A model generated the notes under the pieces. That model was given only the letters and a program-made list of their open reading frames with translations. It searched no databases and was not told the DNA's origin. 64,000 nt of DNA. Origin: Alcanivoracaceae bacterium (GTDB lineage: Bacteria; Pseudomonadota; Gammaproteobacteria; Pseudomonadales; Alcanivoracaceae). The position numbers were made by a program, and so were the translations under genes. Shown here one piece after another: positions 42,570 through 51,605 of the stretch (position 1 is its first letter; every line of letters begins with the position of its first letter). The stretch lies in assembly GCA_029212745.1 (NCBI GenBank), contig JARGOL010000003.1, positions 219,718 to 283,717 on the forward strand, read 5' to 3'.

Positions 42570-42935
42570 ATGAAACGAACCATTGCCCTGCTCGCCTGCC
42601 TGCTGGTCGCGCCCCTCCATGCCGGAGAAACGCTGCCCGATTCCGCACGTGTGCAGGAAGACGACACCGGCGCCATGGCGGAGCGTTTTTCAGCACCCGT
42701 GATGGACAGCGAAGAGATGGAAGGGCTCTACCTGGAAGCGCCCGGCGTGGTGGACAATGCCGAGATCCGTGGCCTGGAAGGGCTGAATGACAAGGAACGC
42801 TACACCGAAACCGATCTGCGCTTTCGCGAGCGGTTCCAGAACAATCCCAGTGCTGCCCCGCAACTGCCGCCGGAACAACCCTTGCGGCGCCCGGACATCC
42901 CCGCCACGCCGGGCTCCCCGGTGCAGCGCCTCTGA
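42570..42935 (+). CDS. Short periplasmic protein of unknown function
   Basis: 121 residues. Signal peptide MKRTIALLACLLVAPLHAGE cut near residue 18. The mature part is acidic and Pro-rich (LPDSARVQEDDTGAMAERFS, QLPPEQPLRRPDIPATPGSP), with no Cys or obvious domain. It lies in the slot where Pseudomonas has small exported proteins beside polA/thrB. It may be disordered. Convergent with znuA, with no gap at the stop codons. Confidence 0.72.
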   Translation: MKRTIALLACLLVAPLHAGETLPDSARVQEDDTGAMAERFSAPVMDSEEMEGLYLEAPGVVDNAEIRGLEGLNDKERYTETDLRFRERFQNNPSAAPQLPPEQPLRRPDIPATPGSPVQRL

Positions 42936-43799
42936 TCAGCGCGGCCGGCTGCTGTCCAGGCAGCGGGCGAACCCCTCTCCCAACCGTGCCAGGAACTGCG
43001 TATAGCTGCGGTAGTGTCCGTCTCGGGCCAGTGGATCCAGCGCTTCGATATGGCAGTCCGGCGCGCGACACAGGCGTTCCATCAGCGCCCGCCCGGCCTC
43101 CGGTTCGGCAATGGCGCAATGCACCTGCTGCGCTGCCATCGTCTCAGCCAGTCGGGCAAAACGACGGGCACTGGCGCCCGAGCTGGCACCCGGGCTGATT
43201 ATCGCCGGCTGCCGCAAGCCGAAATGCTGGTGAAAATAGCGCCACGGGTCATGGGCACTGAGCCATGGCACGTCATGAAAGCCGGCCAGACGCTCTTCAA
43301 TACTCGTTGCTGTCGTTTCCAGGGTGGCGACGAAGTCGTCGCGGTGCGACTGCGGCGCTGCGGGTGACACCTGCATCAGGGCATCCGCCAGGCGCACCAT
43401 GTTGGGCGGCGACAACCACAGGTGCGGATCATCCGCCAGCGCATCGTGCCCATGCCCCGCATGCGTGTCCTCACCACTGGCGGCCAGCCTGACAATGCCG
43501 TCCACCTGCTCCAGCGCCAGCCGGGCGCCCCGCCGACGCGACACCAGCCCCGCCAGCGCCGGCTCGGATGCCGGCCCCAGCCACACCAGCAGGTCGGCCT
43601 GCTGCACAAGGCGCGCCTGGCCCGGGGTAAACGCCGCCTGGTGCGGCGTCTGCTGCGGCAGCATCAGGGTCTCCACCGTCACCGCATCGCCGTAGATCTC
43701 GCGCAGTGCCAGTGACAGCGGTTCGATGCTGGCCACCAGCAACGGCTTCGCCGACAGCAGTGGAGAAACCAGCAACAGGCAAAAAAACAGTGTTCGCAC
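42936..43799 (-). CDS. znuA: High-affinity zinc ABC transporter, periplasmic binding protein
   Basis: 287 residues from GTG at 43799; a start further upstream would remove the signal peptide. Signal about 1-18 (TLFFCLLLVSPLLSAKP). The cluster A-I family has Zn ligands in QTPHQAAFTPGQARLV (His), the His-rich loop SGEDTHAGHGHDALADDPHLWLSP (residues about 110-133) and SAHDPWRYFHQHFGL. It delivers zinc to ZnuCB. Divergent from znuC across 65 bases. No zur gene is present between them as it is in Pseudomonas. Confidence 0.93.
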   Translation of the reverse strand: MRTLFFCLLLVSPLLSAKPLLVASIEPLSLALREIYGDAVTVETLMLPQQTPHQAAFTPGQARLVQQADLLVWLGPASEPALAGLVSRRRGARLALEQVDGIVRLAASGEDTHAGHGHDALADDPHLWLSPPNMVRLADALMQVSPAAPQSHRDDFVATLETTATSIEERLAGFHDVPWLSAHDPWRYFHQHFGLRQPAIISPGASSGASARRFARLAETMAAQQVHCAIAEPEAGRALMERLCRAPDCHIEALDPLARDGHYRSYTQFLARLGEGFARCLDSSRPR

Positions 43800-43864
43800 G
43801 CATATCCCCTGATGTTGGGCGGGCCGGTAGTTTATCATTGCCGGCATCAAGGGGGGCGACACGC

Positions 43865-44629
43865 ATGGCCAATGCTTTGCTGACACTGAACCAGGTGAGC
43901 CTGGCGCTGGGTGGACAACCGGTGCTGGAATCAGTGGACCTGTGTCTGCAGCGCGGCCGCATCGTCACCCTGATTGGCCCCAATGGTGCCGGCAAGACCA
44001 CCCTCGCCCGGGTGGTGCTCGGCCTGGTACAACCGGACAGCGGCCAGGTGGTGCGCCAGCCCCGCCTGCGCATCGGCTACATGCCCCAGCACATCCGCAT
44101 TGATGACAGTTTCCCGCTGACCGTGGACCGGTTCCTGTCGCTGGCTGCCAACTGCCGCACCCGTGACCGGCGCGAGGCACTGGCGCGCACCGGGGTGGCG
44201 GCGCTGCGCTCACGGGCGGTGCAACGGCTGTCCGGGGGCGAATGGCAACGCGTGCTGCTGGCCCGCGCACTGCTGCGCAAACCTGACCTGCTGGTGCTGG
44301 ATGAACCGGCCCAGGGCGTTGACGTGGCCGGGCAGAATGCACTCTACGGCTTGCTTGCCGAAGTGCGGGAAGAACTGGGCTGCGCCATCCTGCTGATCAG
44401 CCATGACCTGCACATGGTCATGGCCGCCACCGACGAGGTGGTCTGCCTGCAGCAGCATGTCTGCTGCTCGGGCACACCGGAAGCGGTGTCCCGCGATCCG
44501 GCTTTCCGCGCCCTGTTTGCCGGCCAGCATGTGCCGGCGGAGAACCTCGCCGTGTACACCCACGATCATGATCACGACCATGACCTGCACGGCGACGTGC
44601 ATGCCTGCGAGCACCACCACCATGACTGA
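43865..44629 (+). CDS. znuC: Zinc ABC transporter ATP-binding protein with His-rich tail
   Basis: 254 residues from ATG at 43865 (GGGGGG upstream). Walker A GPNGAGKTTLARVVLGL, ABC signature LSGGEWQRVLLARALL (about 140-155), Walker B LLVLDEPAQGVD and the switch His in LLISHDLHMVM. The last 20 residues are His/Asp-rich (HDHDHDHDLHGDVHACEHHH), a likely zinc-binding sensor or buffer. It overlaps znuB by eight bases. The zinc import system is complete with ZnuA. Confidence 0.94.
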   Translation: MANALLTLNQVSLALGGQPVLESVDLCLQRGRIVTLIGPNGAGKTTLARVVLGLVQPDSGQVVRQPRLRIGYMPQHIRIDDSFPLTVDRFLSLAANCRTRDRREALARTGVAALRSRAVQRLSGGEWQRVLLARALLRKPDLLVLDEPAQGVDVAGQNALYGLLAEVREELGCAILLISHDLHMVMAATDEVVCLQQHVCCSGTPEAVSRDPAFRALFAGQHVPAENLAVYTHDHDHDHDLHGDVHACEHHHHD

Positions 44630-45404
44630 GCTGCTGTTTCTTCCGGTCATGGCGGGCCTGGCGGTGGCCCTGGTGGCAGGCCCCATGGGCGCCTTTGTGG
44701 TCTGGCGCCGGATGGCATTCTTTGGCGACACCCTCGCCCATGGCGCGCTGCTGGGTGCGGCCTTCGGGCTTGCCGCCGGCACCGGGCTTTACCTGTCGGT
44801 GGTGCTGGTCTGCCTGGCCCTGTCACTGGTGCTGGTGGCCCTGCAACACCAGCGTCACCTGGCCAGCGACACCCTGCTTGGCATCGTTGCCCACACCACG
44901 CTGGCCCTGGGCATCATTGCGGTATCGCTGATGCCGGACCTGCGCATTGACCTGTTCGCGTTCCTGTTTGGCGACCTGCTGGCGGTGAATGAAACCGATG
45001 TCTGGGCATTGTGGGGCGGTGCTGCCGTGATCCTGGCCGGCCTGCTGGTGTGCTGGCGGCCACTGCTGAGCGTCACCGTGGATGAGGACCTGGCCCAGGT
45101 GGAAGGCACCCGGGTGATTCTTATGCGGGTGCTGCTGATGCTGATGCTGGCGCTGCTGATCGCCGGCGCCATCCGCATTGTCGGTGTGCTGCTGATCAGC
45201 TCGCTGCTGGTGATCCCCGCCGCCAGCGCCCGGCGGCTGGCCAACACACCCGAGCAGATGGCGGTGATCGCCTCACTGTTCGGTGTGGTAGCCGTGCTCG
45301 GCGGCATCCTCGTCAGCTGGTTCGGCAACACACCGGTGGGACCGAGCATTGTGGTGGCGGCGGCCAGCCTGTTCGTTATTACCCTGGCTGTGCGCCAGCG
45401 CTGA
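44622..45404 (+). CDS. znuB: Zinc ABC transporter permease
   Basis: 260 residues from ATG at 44622, overlapping the znuC stop. Eight or nine membrane helices; GPMGAFVVWRRMAFFGDTLA (about 20-39) and GHGA-like DTLAHGALLGAAFGLA match the ABC-3/ZnuB family. Carries zinc into the cytoplasm with ZnuC. Convergent with the membrane protein gene immediately following (45405). Confidence 0.95.
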   Translation: MTELLFLPVMAGLAVALVAGPMGAFVVWRRMAFFGDTLAHGALLGAAFGLAAGTGLYLSVVLVCLALSLVLVALQHQRHLASDTLLGIVAHTTLALGIIAVSLMPDLRIDLFAFLFGDLLAVNETDVWALWGGAAVILAGLLVCWRPLLSVTVDEDLAQVEGTRVILMRVLLMLMLALLIAGAIRIVGVLLISSLLVIPAASARRLANTPEQMAVIASLFGVVAVLGGILVSWFGNTPVGPSIVVAAASLFVITLAVRQR

Positions 45405-45779
45405 TCAGGCCTTTCGCGTGGCCCGAATGACCATGACCTTGATCATCACCAGGGCCAGCACCACGGCAAGCGACGCCAGTGCCAGCACCGGGGCCAGCAT
45501 CTCCATGCCCATGTAGCCACCGTAGTACAGGAACATGGACACCAGCACCGCCAGGGTGCCCAGCTGGTGCAACCAGTACTGCGGCGCTGCCAGTGAATCC
45601 GGTGTCACCAGCCAGAGCTTGTGGCACACCGCATAGACAAACGACACGACAAAACCCAGCAGCATGATGTGGGCGTGGGTGACGTGCTGCACATAGTCAT
45701 GGCTGTGCGCCATGTAGATGCCGAACAGCAGGCCCAGCAGCCCGTATCCCAGTGCGCTGAGCAGATATTTGCGGTCCAT
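45405..45779 (-). CDS. Small integral membrane protein, function unknown
   Basis: 124 residues. Four hydrophobic helices: about 5-22, 35-52, 70-88 and 92-115. A cluster of histidines in YMAHSHDYVQHVTHAHIMLL lies at the end of helix 1, a pattern reminiscent of haem-copper oxidase-type or metal-binding membrane proteins but not diagnostic. Shine-Dalgarno AGGGGGAA is followed by ATG at 45779. It may relate to the neighbouring zinc system by position only. Confidence 0.7.
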   Translation of the reverse strand: MDRKYLLSALGYGLLGLLFGIYMAHSHDYVQHVTHAHIMLLGFVVSFVYAVCHKLWLVTPDSLAAPQYWLHQLGTLAVLVSMFLYYGGYMGMEMLAPVLALASLAVVLALVMIKVMVIRATRKA

Positions 45780-45853
45780 GTTCTTCCCCCTGTGATCAAT
45801 ACGGCTGCCATTATGTTGCCGGGACGCACCGGTCTGCCAGCCCCCGGGGGAAG

Positions 45854-46507
45854 TTAACGCTGGTAGCGCAGTACCTGCCCCTTGAAGGCCTTGTCCAGGT
45901 ACAGCTCCGTATCCACAGGGCGGCTCTGGGTATGCTGATAACCCCGTTCCGTCATCGCCTTGCTGAATGGCGCGTGATGGCCGCGCCCGGGGTCAATGAG
46001 GATCACTTCGCATTGCGGCGCCGCATGCTGGTCCACAAACGCGGAAAGCATGGCCACCTGCTCGCGCTCATACAGCAGGTCACTGCCAATGATCACGTCG
46101 AACAGGCCCAGGTCCGTGGCCTCGTCGGCCCAGCCGGTGCGCACGAAGGGAATGTCGGCACCGTTGTTGAGCCGGGTGTTCTGGCGCAGGAACTCGCCAG
46201 CTTCCGGGTGGTAGTCCGTGGCAGTGATGTCAGCCTGGCGGGCATTCAGCACCAGGCTGGCCAGGCCAATGCCACAGCCCACCTCAAGGATGCGCTTGCC
46301 GGCAATATCGAAGTCGTGCATCAGGTGCGCCAGCACACGGCCGGCCGGCCAGATGATGCCGAACAGCGGCCAGCTGGCCGAGGAAATGCCCAGCGCCTCT
46401 GCCGCACCCTCATCATCGGCAAACTGCTGGTTGTCCCGCAGTGTGCGCACATGGATGTCTGTGTCACCAAATTCCAGGGTCTGGAAGCGCACGCGAAAAG
46501 AAGCCAT
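45854..46507 (-). CDS. Class I SAM-dependent methyltransferase
   Basis: 217 residues from ATG at 46507. Motif I ILEVGCGIGLASLVL (about 78-92), motif II-like DITATDYHPEAGEFL and the DVIIGSDLLYEREQV post-motif place it in the Methyltransf_16/FAM86-type family that methylates proteins or small molecules. The leading residues RVRFQTLEFGDTDIHVRTLR are family-like. The substrate is unknown. Minus strand, 74 bases downstream of its nearest neighbour. Confidence 0.85.
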   Translation of the reverse strand: MASFRVRFQTLEFGDTDIHVRTLRDNQQFADDEGAAEALGISSASWPLFGIIWPAGRVLAHLMHDFDIAGKRILEVGCGIGLASLVLNARQADITATDYHPEAGEFLRQNTRLNNGADIPFVRTGWADEATDLGLFDVIIGSDLLYEREQVAMLSAFVDQHAAPQCEVILIDPGRGHHAPFSKAMTERGYQHTQSRPVDTELYLDKAFKGQVLRYQR

Positions 46508-46602
46508 CAGTACTACCCGATTCAAATAAGCGCGGCAGCAAAAAGGAGAGAACAGGCTACGCGAGTCATCCCAGTATAGGGCGTTACACCGCCGGACAGG
46601 GA

Positions 46603-47250
46603 TTATTCCGACACATGGCAAGCCAGCGCCTGCAGCTGCCGGTCATGCCAGCGCGACAGCAACAGCAACGCCATTATTGCCCCGCATAATGCAAAGGCCA
46701 TGTCGGACTGAGTATCCCAGACATATCCCTGGGTGCCGAGGAAGGATTCGGCCGCGTCATCTGACAGCAACGCCACCCACCACTCGATCAGCTCGTAGAA
46801 CGCACTGAACGCCAGACAGAAACAGACGATGAAGAAGTTGCACCAGGCCCGACTGTTGAACACCGCCTTGCGCAACAGGATCTCGCGCGCCACCAGCGCC
46901 GGCACAAATCCCTGCATGAAGTGACCCAGCTTGTCGTAGTTGTTGCGCTCCCAGCCGAACACCGGCTTCAGGGCATCGAAAAGCGGCACCTCGGCATAGG
47001 TGTAATGGCCACCCACCATCAGGACGATCGCATGCATGAGGATCAAAAAATAAACCAGTGGGGTGAGCGGGAAGGAGCGCCGCGCCAGCACCAACGCCAA
47101 TAAGGCCAGCACCGCAGGCAGCACCTCCAGCACCCAGGTCGCATAGTCCTTGGGATTGATGCCGGACCAACAGAGAGCGACCAGAAAAACAGCCAACCAA
47201 AGGGCCGGCATAAGCACCCCCCGCTTCATTCCATTGATATCATCGCTCAT
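46603..47250 (-). CDS. DUF2238 (YjdF-type) membrane protein
   Basis: 215 residues from ATG at 47250; starts at 47298 and 47229 are also possible and no clear Shine-Dalgarno decides. Six hydrophobic helices. Family blocks: MVGGHYTYAEVPLFD, NNYDKLGHFMQGFVPALVAR and YELIEWWVALLS followed by LGTQGYVWDTQSDMAF, all seen in DUF2238 proteins. Conserved Asp/His/Glu residues within membrane segments hint at catalytic or metal roles, but the family has no known function. Confidence 0.85.
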   Translation of the reverse strand: MSDDINGMKRGVLMPALWLAVFLVALCWSGINPKDYATWVLEVLPAVLALLALVLARRSFPLTPLVYFLILMHAIVLMVGGHYTYAEVPLFDALKPVFGWERNNYDKLGHFMQGFVPALVAREILLRKAVFNSRAWCNFFIVCFCLAFSAFYELIEWWVALLSDDAAESFLGTQGYVWDTQSDMAFALCGAIMALLLLSRWHDRQLQALACHVSE

Positions 47251-47453
47251 GTGCACACGTCTTTCGCCATCTCCACTGTGAGCCGCCTGACCAGACATCC
47301 TTATTCGTCCCGCCAGCCCCAAAGTCACGCTATTGCAGTCTGCGGCACCGGTTGCTCCCGTTTGCTGATCCAGCTACGCAGCCCGGTAACGTGCTCTGCT
47401 GCTTGCCCATATTCAGCGCAAATCAGCATATCACGCACAGCACCCAGGGCGGA

Positions 47454-48746
47454 TCACCTGAAAGCAACAGAAGCGCTGGCGCCTCCCTCCGGCGACCGAG
47501 AAAGACGAAAGGTCCACCCCATCATCTCGCAAAGCCGGCCCACCAGTGACAACCCCATACCAAGATGCTCCGAGTTCTCCGAAAAGATATGTCCCGATGA
47601 AAACCGCCCTGTGAGATCGTCCATCCTATCTTCGGGAATGCCGACGCCGGAGTCCTCCACAGCCAGCCAACCTGCGCCAACACGCACACACACACATCCA
47701 GCAGCCGCATGATCGCGGGCGTTGCGCAAAAGGTTCGCCAGTATCAGCTCCACTACAATTTCCGGCATGGGTATGGCCGCTGTCGGCTCATGATCAACAC
47801 AAAGCGAAAAATCCATGCCCGCATCCCGGAATGTCTCCTCCCAGCTGCCAGTAACGGCATGTAATATCTCACTGAGCGGCCTTACCGAAAAACCACTCTC
47901 TTCTGCATGCTGGTTTCTGAGAAGCACCAACAGCGCCTTCACGATCATCTGCATCTGGCGGCTAGCTTCGCGCACGCCTTCGATACGCCGTCGAGCGGCA
48001 TGATTTATATCCCGATCCAGCAGCAGAAGTTCACAGGCGGATGTGATGATCATGACAGGGGTTCGCAGTTCATGGCTTAGATCGGCGCTGAAATTCTGCT
48101 CTCGTTCCAATGCAGCCCGGTATCTCTTAAAGATCTGCTGGAAAGATCGAGCAAGGCGGCCCACTTCATCGTCATTGAAATTCTCAACCGGGATAACACC
48201 ATTGCTCCGCGGATCAGACATGGCGGCCACGCTTTCCTCAAGAAGAACAACGGGGGCTGAAACCTGGCGCGCTATGAAACGCGCCAGCAAATATGCAGCA
48301 AACATGCTGAGAAGAAACCCCAATGATATATAGATGAATATCTCGCGCTCTTCCTGTTCAAATTCCGTCTGATCGCTGAGCAGGAAGTACTTCACACCGT
48401 GATATGTCCTGACCCATGCATGATATGAACTGCCGTCGTTGAACGCCTCATGAAATCCTGGATCAAGGCCTTCCAACCATGCTGGAACGCGACTTCCAGA
48501 GCCTGAATCCTGTTCGAAGACAAGATACTTGCCACTTCTGTCGATAAACTTTCGGTAGTAGGGATCAGAAAGATAGTGATCAAGCTCTCTCTCGAGACCC
48601 TCCGAAATGAGACCCCTTTCGACAAATATCATAGCGCGGAAAATGCCGACACTCAGACTGCCCCCGACAAGCATGCTCAGAATAATGAAGCCGGCGACAA
48701 TCTGCCGGGAGAGACTCTGCCTGCCAAAGTAATTACTTAAGTACAT
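47454..48746 (-). CDS. Sensor histidine kinase
   Basis: 430 residues from ATG at 48746, overlapping the regulator gene by 14 bases. TM1 is about 18-38 and TM2 about 145-165, with a periplasmic domain of about 100 residues between. HAMP linker, then the phospho-acceptor ADLSHELRTPVMIITSACEL (His near residue 240). N box ANLLRNARDHAAAGC, G1 VEDSGVGIPEDRM, G2 LGMGLSLVGRL. It phosphorylates the adjacent OmpR-type regulator. The signal is unknown; its location next to a likely lipid/LPS modification operon suggests envelope or cation sensing. Confidence 0.93.
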   Translation of the reverse strand: MYLSNYFGRQSLSRQIVAGFIILSMLVGGSLSVGIFRAMIFVERGLISEGLERELDHYLSDPYYRKFIDRSGKYLVFEQDSGSGSRVPAWLEGLDPGFHEAFNDGSSYHAWVRTYHGVKYFLLSDQTEFEQEEREIFIYISLGFLLSMFAAYLLARFIARQVSAPVVLLEESVAAMSDPRSNGVIPVENFNDDEVGRLARSFQQIFKRYRAALEREQNFSADLSHELRTPVMIITSACELLLLDRDINHAARRRIEGVREASRQMQMIVKALLVLLRNQHAEESGFSVRPLSEILHAVTGSWEETFRDAGMDFSLCVDHEPTAAIPMPEIVVELILANLLRNARDHAAAGCVCVRVGAGWLAVEDSGVGIPEDRMDDLTGRFSSGHIFSENSEHLGMGLSLVGRLCEMMGWTFRLSRSPEGGASASVAFR

Positions 48747-49398
48747 AGCCCATCCCATGCCTTGTATGCAGGAGTTTTTTCTCAAACGGCTTGTCGATGG
48801 CGGCCCTAATGTAGTGTATGTGGCTTCTCAGGGAATCACTGCTTGGCGGATCATCACCCCATATCGCTTCTTCAATTATCTCGCGCTTTACCAGCGAAGG
48901 GCTTTGCCGCATCAGTATTTCAAGTATCTTCATTGAAGTTCTATTTAAAGATATCGGTTTTTTATCCCGCGACACCTCCATTTTTTCGAGATCCAGGAGT
49001 AGATCCTGAACCTGCAAACGCCTCGGCTCGCCGCCACGGGACCGCAGAATGACTGCCCGTACCCGAGCCAGCAACTCTGCAAGTGAAAACGGCTTGACCA
49101 GATAGTCGTCTGCACCGTGTTCAAACCCGGACAACTTGTCCTCAAGTGTATCTTTTGCTGTCAACATCAATACCGGCATTGAAAGGCCCATATCCCTTCG
49201 CGCGCGATGGCATATCTCCAGGCCATTTACCCCGGGCAACATCAGATCAAGCACGACCAGCTCGTAGCTATTGGTGCTCAGCAGGTGAAGAGCGGTCAGG
49301 CCATCCTGGGCGCAATCGACTGCAAACCCGTGCATGGAAAGGTAGTCTGCAACATTGGCAAGAATGTCTTTGTTGTCTTCAACGATCAGAATAGGCAT
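48733..49398 (-). CDS. OmpR/PhoB-family response regulator
   Basis: 221 residues from ATG at 49398 (AGAGGTG upstream). Receiver domain (about 1-120) with acidic pair ED (ILIVEDNKD), phospho-Asp in LVVLDLMLPGVNG, Thr in MLTAKD and Lys in DDYLVKPF. C-terminal winged helix with KKPISLNRTSMKILEILMRQ and RSHIHYIRAAIDKPF. First gene of the regulator-kinase pair. Divergent from the InaA-like gene across 139 bases, which likely contains its target promoter. Confidence 0.94.
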   Translation of the reverse strand: MPILIVEDNKDILANVADYLSMHGFAVDCAQDGLTALHLLSTNSYELVVLDLMLPGVNGLEICHRARRDMGLSMPVLMLTAKDTLEDKLSGFEHGADDYLVKPFSLAELLARVRAVILRSRGGEPRRLQVQDLLLDLEKMEVSRDKKPISLNRTSMKILEILMRQSPSLVKREIIEEAIWGDDPPSSDSLRSHIHYIRAAIDKPFEKKLLHTRHGMGYVLK

Positions 49399-49537
49399 GC
49401 GCACACCTCTGGCGTCCATTATGACCTGACTTTACGACTTTTCCGTCATTTAACATTTTTTTGACGCTTGGAGAACGGTTTTATAACGCGTCGTATCCAA
49501 TGATGGCAGCGTACTCAAAGCCAATGGACAGCGTTCG

Positions 49538-50401
49538 GTGAAGAAAAGCACGGAAAATCATGCCCTCAGGGTTTCGTGGCCCCGTTCCGGCACACCCCTT
49601 AGCCAGCCTTCACCTCCAGTCACCGTCCTTACTGGCAGTAACCGGGGCAGCTTTGCGCAGGAACAACCCTCAAAAGCAGCGAAGTCCGCACCAGTCGTCT
49701 ACCACCTGGAGCACCCGGCCACCCACCTTACGTTAGAGCAATGGTGTGAGATGTCCGGCGAGCTGGTTGATGAACACAACATCCGTTGGGGCGGCCACAG
49801 TGAAGTACGCAAGGTCACATGCAGCGGACCTGACCAGAAGACAACCACGTTCTACGTCAAGAAGCAGGTAAACCAGCGTAGAAGGACAGCGCTGTCCCGG
49901 TTCAGGGCAAAAACGACTTACTGGGTAGAGCGGTATTTCCTGGAGTGCTATCCACCGCTATCGGGCCACACCCCTGAATGTATTTTCTTTGGCGAGCAGA
50001 CCATGAAAAAAACGACCAGGGCAGTGCTTGTTGTTAAGGATTTGGCCGGATTGACTTCCCTCGAGTGCTGGCTGGGGAAGCCGGGTGGCCGGTCAACATG
50101 GGAACTTCAGCAGGCAGCCACCCGCCTGGCAGAATTTTTGTTACCTCTTCACCGCCAGGGCTTCGAGCACGGCACACTCTACCCAAAGCATATTTTTTTT
50201 ACACCAGACCTCTCTCACTTCAGCTTGATTGACCTGGAGAAGTCACGACTCAGACGGTCCTGCACACGCGCCGCCAGGCAGGATCTACGGCGGCTGGCGC
50301 GTTCGCTCGAGGGAAGCGGCTTTCCGTTCCAGCGGCTGTTATCTAGCTATCGTAACAATCCGGCATTCAGCAATCTAAAAATCGAAGGGCACTTTGCATG
50401 A
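49538..50401 (+). CDS. InaA/WaaP-like lipopolysaccharide kinase-family protein
   Basis: 287 residues from GTG at 49538, with no clear Shine-Dalgarno, so the true start may be later. Kinase-like core with VVKDLAGLTSLECWL (hinge), HRQGFEHGTLYPKHIFFTPD (catalytic loop, HG....H form) and FSLIDLEKSRLRR (metal Asp), as in the InaA/Kdo-heptose kinase family. Members phosphorylate LPS core sugars or other envelope lipids. Some eukaryotic-type kinase residues are degenerate, so activity is not certain. The gene overlaps the downstream methyltransferase gene (ATGA). Confidence 0.82.
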   Translation: MKKSTENHALRVSWPRSGTPLSQPSPPVTVLTGSNRGSFAQEQPSKAAKSAPVVYHLEHPATHLTLEQWCEMSGELVDEHNIRWGGHSEVRKVTCSGPDQKTTTFYVKKQVNQRRRTALSRFRAKTTYWVERYFLECYPPLSGHTPECIFFGEQTMKKTTRAVLVVKDLAGLTSLECWLGKPGGRSTWELQQAATRLAEFLLPLHRQGFEHGTLYPKHIFFTPDLSHFSLIDLEKSRLRRSCTRAARQDLRRLARSLEGSGFPFQRLLSSYRNNPAFSNLKIEGHFA

Positions 50402-51069
50402 AAAATGAACTCAGCGCCGACGGCGATTTCTCCTACAAGTCGCGCATAAAGTCTGATTACGATTCGGCGATCGCATACACTAGCAGAAAAAAACGCAAGC
50501 ATGATGCCGAGATGAGGCTTTTGCTAAAGGGCATGAACGGCATACCCTCCAGCCACACCGTGCTTGACGCGCCCTGTGGCGTTGGACGTGCCAGCATTGT
50601 TCTTGCCCGGCAGGGATATGTTGTTACTGGAATCGATCTTGGCGAGGGAGCGGTTTCCGTGGCTCAGGAGCAGGCAGCCGAGGCCGGCGTAGACGTCACC
50701 ATTGAACGCGACGACGTTGAGGCACTTTCCTATGGCGACAAGCAATTCGATGCAACGGTTTGCTTCAGGCTCTTTCACCACTTCCCCGATGATGCTGTCC
50801 GGCAACGCGTCATCAATGAATTGTGTCGGGTAAGCAGAAGCACTGTCGTTATTTCTTATCTCAGCGCTTATTCTGCAACCAGCCTGAAACGCCAGCTGAT
50901 CAAGGCAATAACGGGAAGGCAGCACAAACAATATGCAACGCGACTGCGTGACCTTTCGGCCTTCTTCGAAAGTAATGGCTTCACGCTCGAGAGGGATATT
51001 CCGCTATCACGGTTCTTCCATTCACTGCATCTGGCGGTATTTACGGCAAACCCCGACGCAATGGCATGA
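50398..51069 (+). CDS. SAM-dependent methyltransferase in operon with the InaA-like kinase
   Basis: 223 residues; the start ATG overlaps the kinase stop (ATGA). Motif I VLDAPCGVGRASIVLARQGY, motif II VTGIDLGEGAVSVAQEQAAE, acidic post-motif VEALSYGDKQFDATVCF and the segment RLFHHFPDD define a class I (UbiE/COQ5-like) methyltransferase. The basic tail (RKKRKHDAEM near the start, TGRQHKQYATRLR) fits a membrane-associated substrate such as a lipid or LPS component. Function inferred from context only. Confidence 0.85.
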   Translation: MKNELSADGDFSYKSRIKSDYDSAIAYTSRKKRKHDAEMRLLLKGMNGIPSSHTVLDAPCGVGRASIVLARQGYVVTGIDLGEGAVSVAQEQAAEAGVDVTIERDDVEALSYGDKQFDATVCFRLFHHFPDDAVRQRVINELCRVSRSTVVISYLSAYSATSLKRQLIKAITGRQHKQYATRLRDLSAFFESNGFTLERDIPLSRFFHSLHLAVFTANPDAMA

Positions 51070-51185
51070 ACACACGGCCTTACACGTATTGCTCGTGTAA
51101 AAACCCGGCCTGACTGCATCGGCGTCCAGTGCTGCGCTGGTCAGGAGATCTATCCGGTGGGGAGACGCCAGGACTCCCTCTCTGG

Positions 51186-51569
51186 TCAGGCCTTCTTTTT
51201 CTTCTTCGGCATGATGTATTTCATCAGGGTCATGAACCACATCAGCTCGCCGGCATTGCCCTCGATCTTGATCTTGCCTTCCTGCATGCCCTGCATGAAC
51301 ACCATCTGGTTCTTGCCGGCTTCAATCAGGGTGGCGGCGGCGTAACCGGCATCCTGGAAATTTAGTGCCACATCCGCCTTGGGGTGCAGGCCGCCACGCG
51401 CTACCACGCGTTCATTGCTGAACTGGAACCAGCGGCTTGGATGACCGGCCTGGGTGCGCCACTGCATGACCATGTCCTTGCCGGCAATGGCCTGGCGAAA
51501 GTCGGCATTGCGCCACGCCAGCCAGCGCAGGCGCCAGCCCAGAACCAACAGCATCAACCAGAATTTCAT
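51186..51569 (-). CDS. SCP2 sterol-carrier-domain protein
   Basis: 127 residues from ATG at 51569 (GGGAGGC upstream). N-terminal hydrophobic stretch (FWLMLLVLGWRLRWLAW), then a compact SCP2-like domain with ARGGLHPKADVALNFQDAGY and GKIKIEGNAGELMWFMTLMK, ending PKKKKKA. SCP2 proteins bind lipids or acyl-CoA. The N-terminal helix and Lys tail suggest a membrane-associated form. It lies 36 bases downstream of the rubredoxin reductase gene on the same strand. Confidence 0.82.
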   Translation of the reverse strand: MKFWLMLLVLGWRLRWLAWRNADFRQAIAGKDMVMQWRTQAGHPSRWFQFSNERVVARGGLHPKADVALNFQDAGYAAATLIEAGKNQMVFMQGMQEGKIKIEGNAGELMWFMTLMKYIMPKKKKKA

Positions 51570-51605
51570 GTTCGCCTCCCGCGACCTATTGGTGCCGGCC
51601 ACCCG

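Noticed and set aside
43800-43864. Zur box between znuA and znuC
   Set aside because: The short AT-rich TAGTTTATC does not form the expected dyad; not strong enough to call.
51080-51100. Inverted repeat TTACACG/CGTGTAA after the methyltransferase gene as terminator
   Set aside because: Seven-base arms and no T-run; too weak for an intrinsic terminator call.
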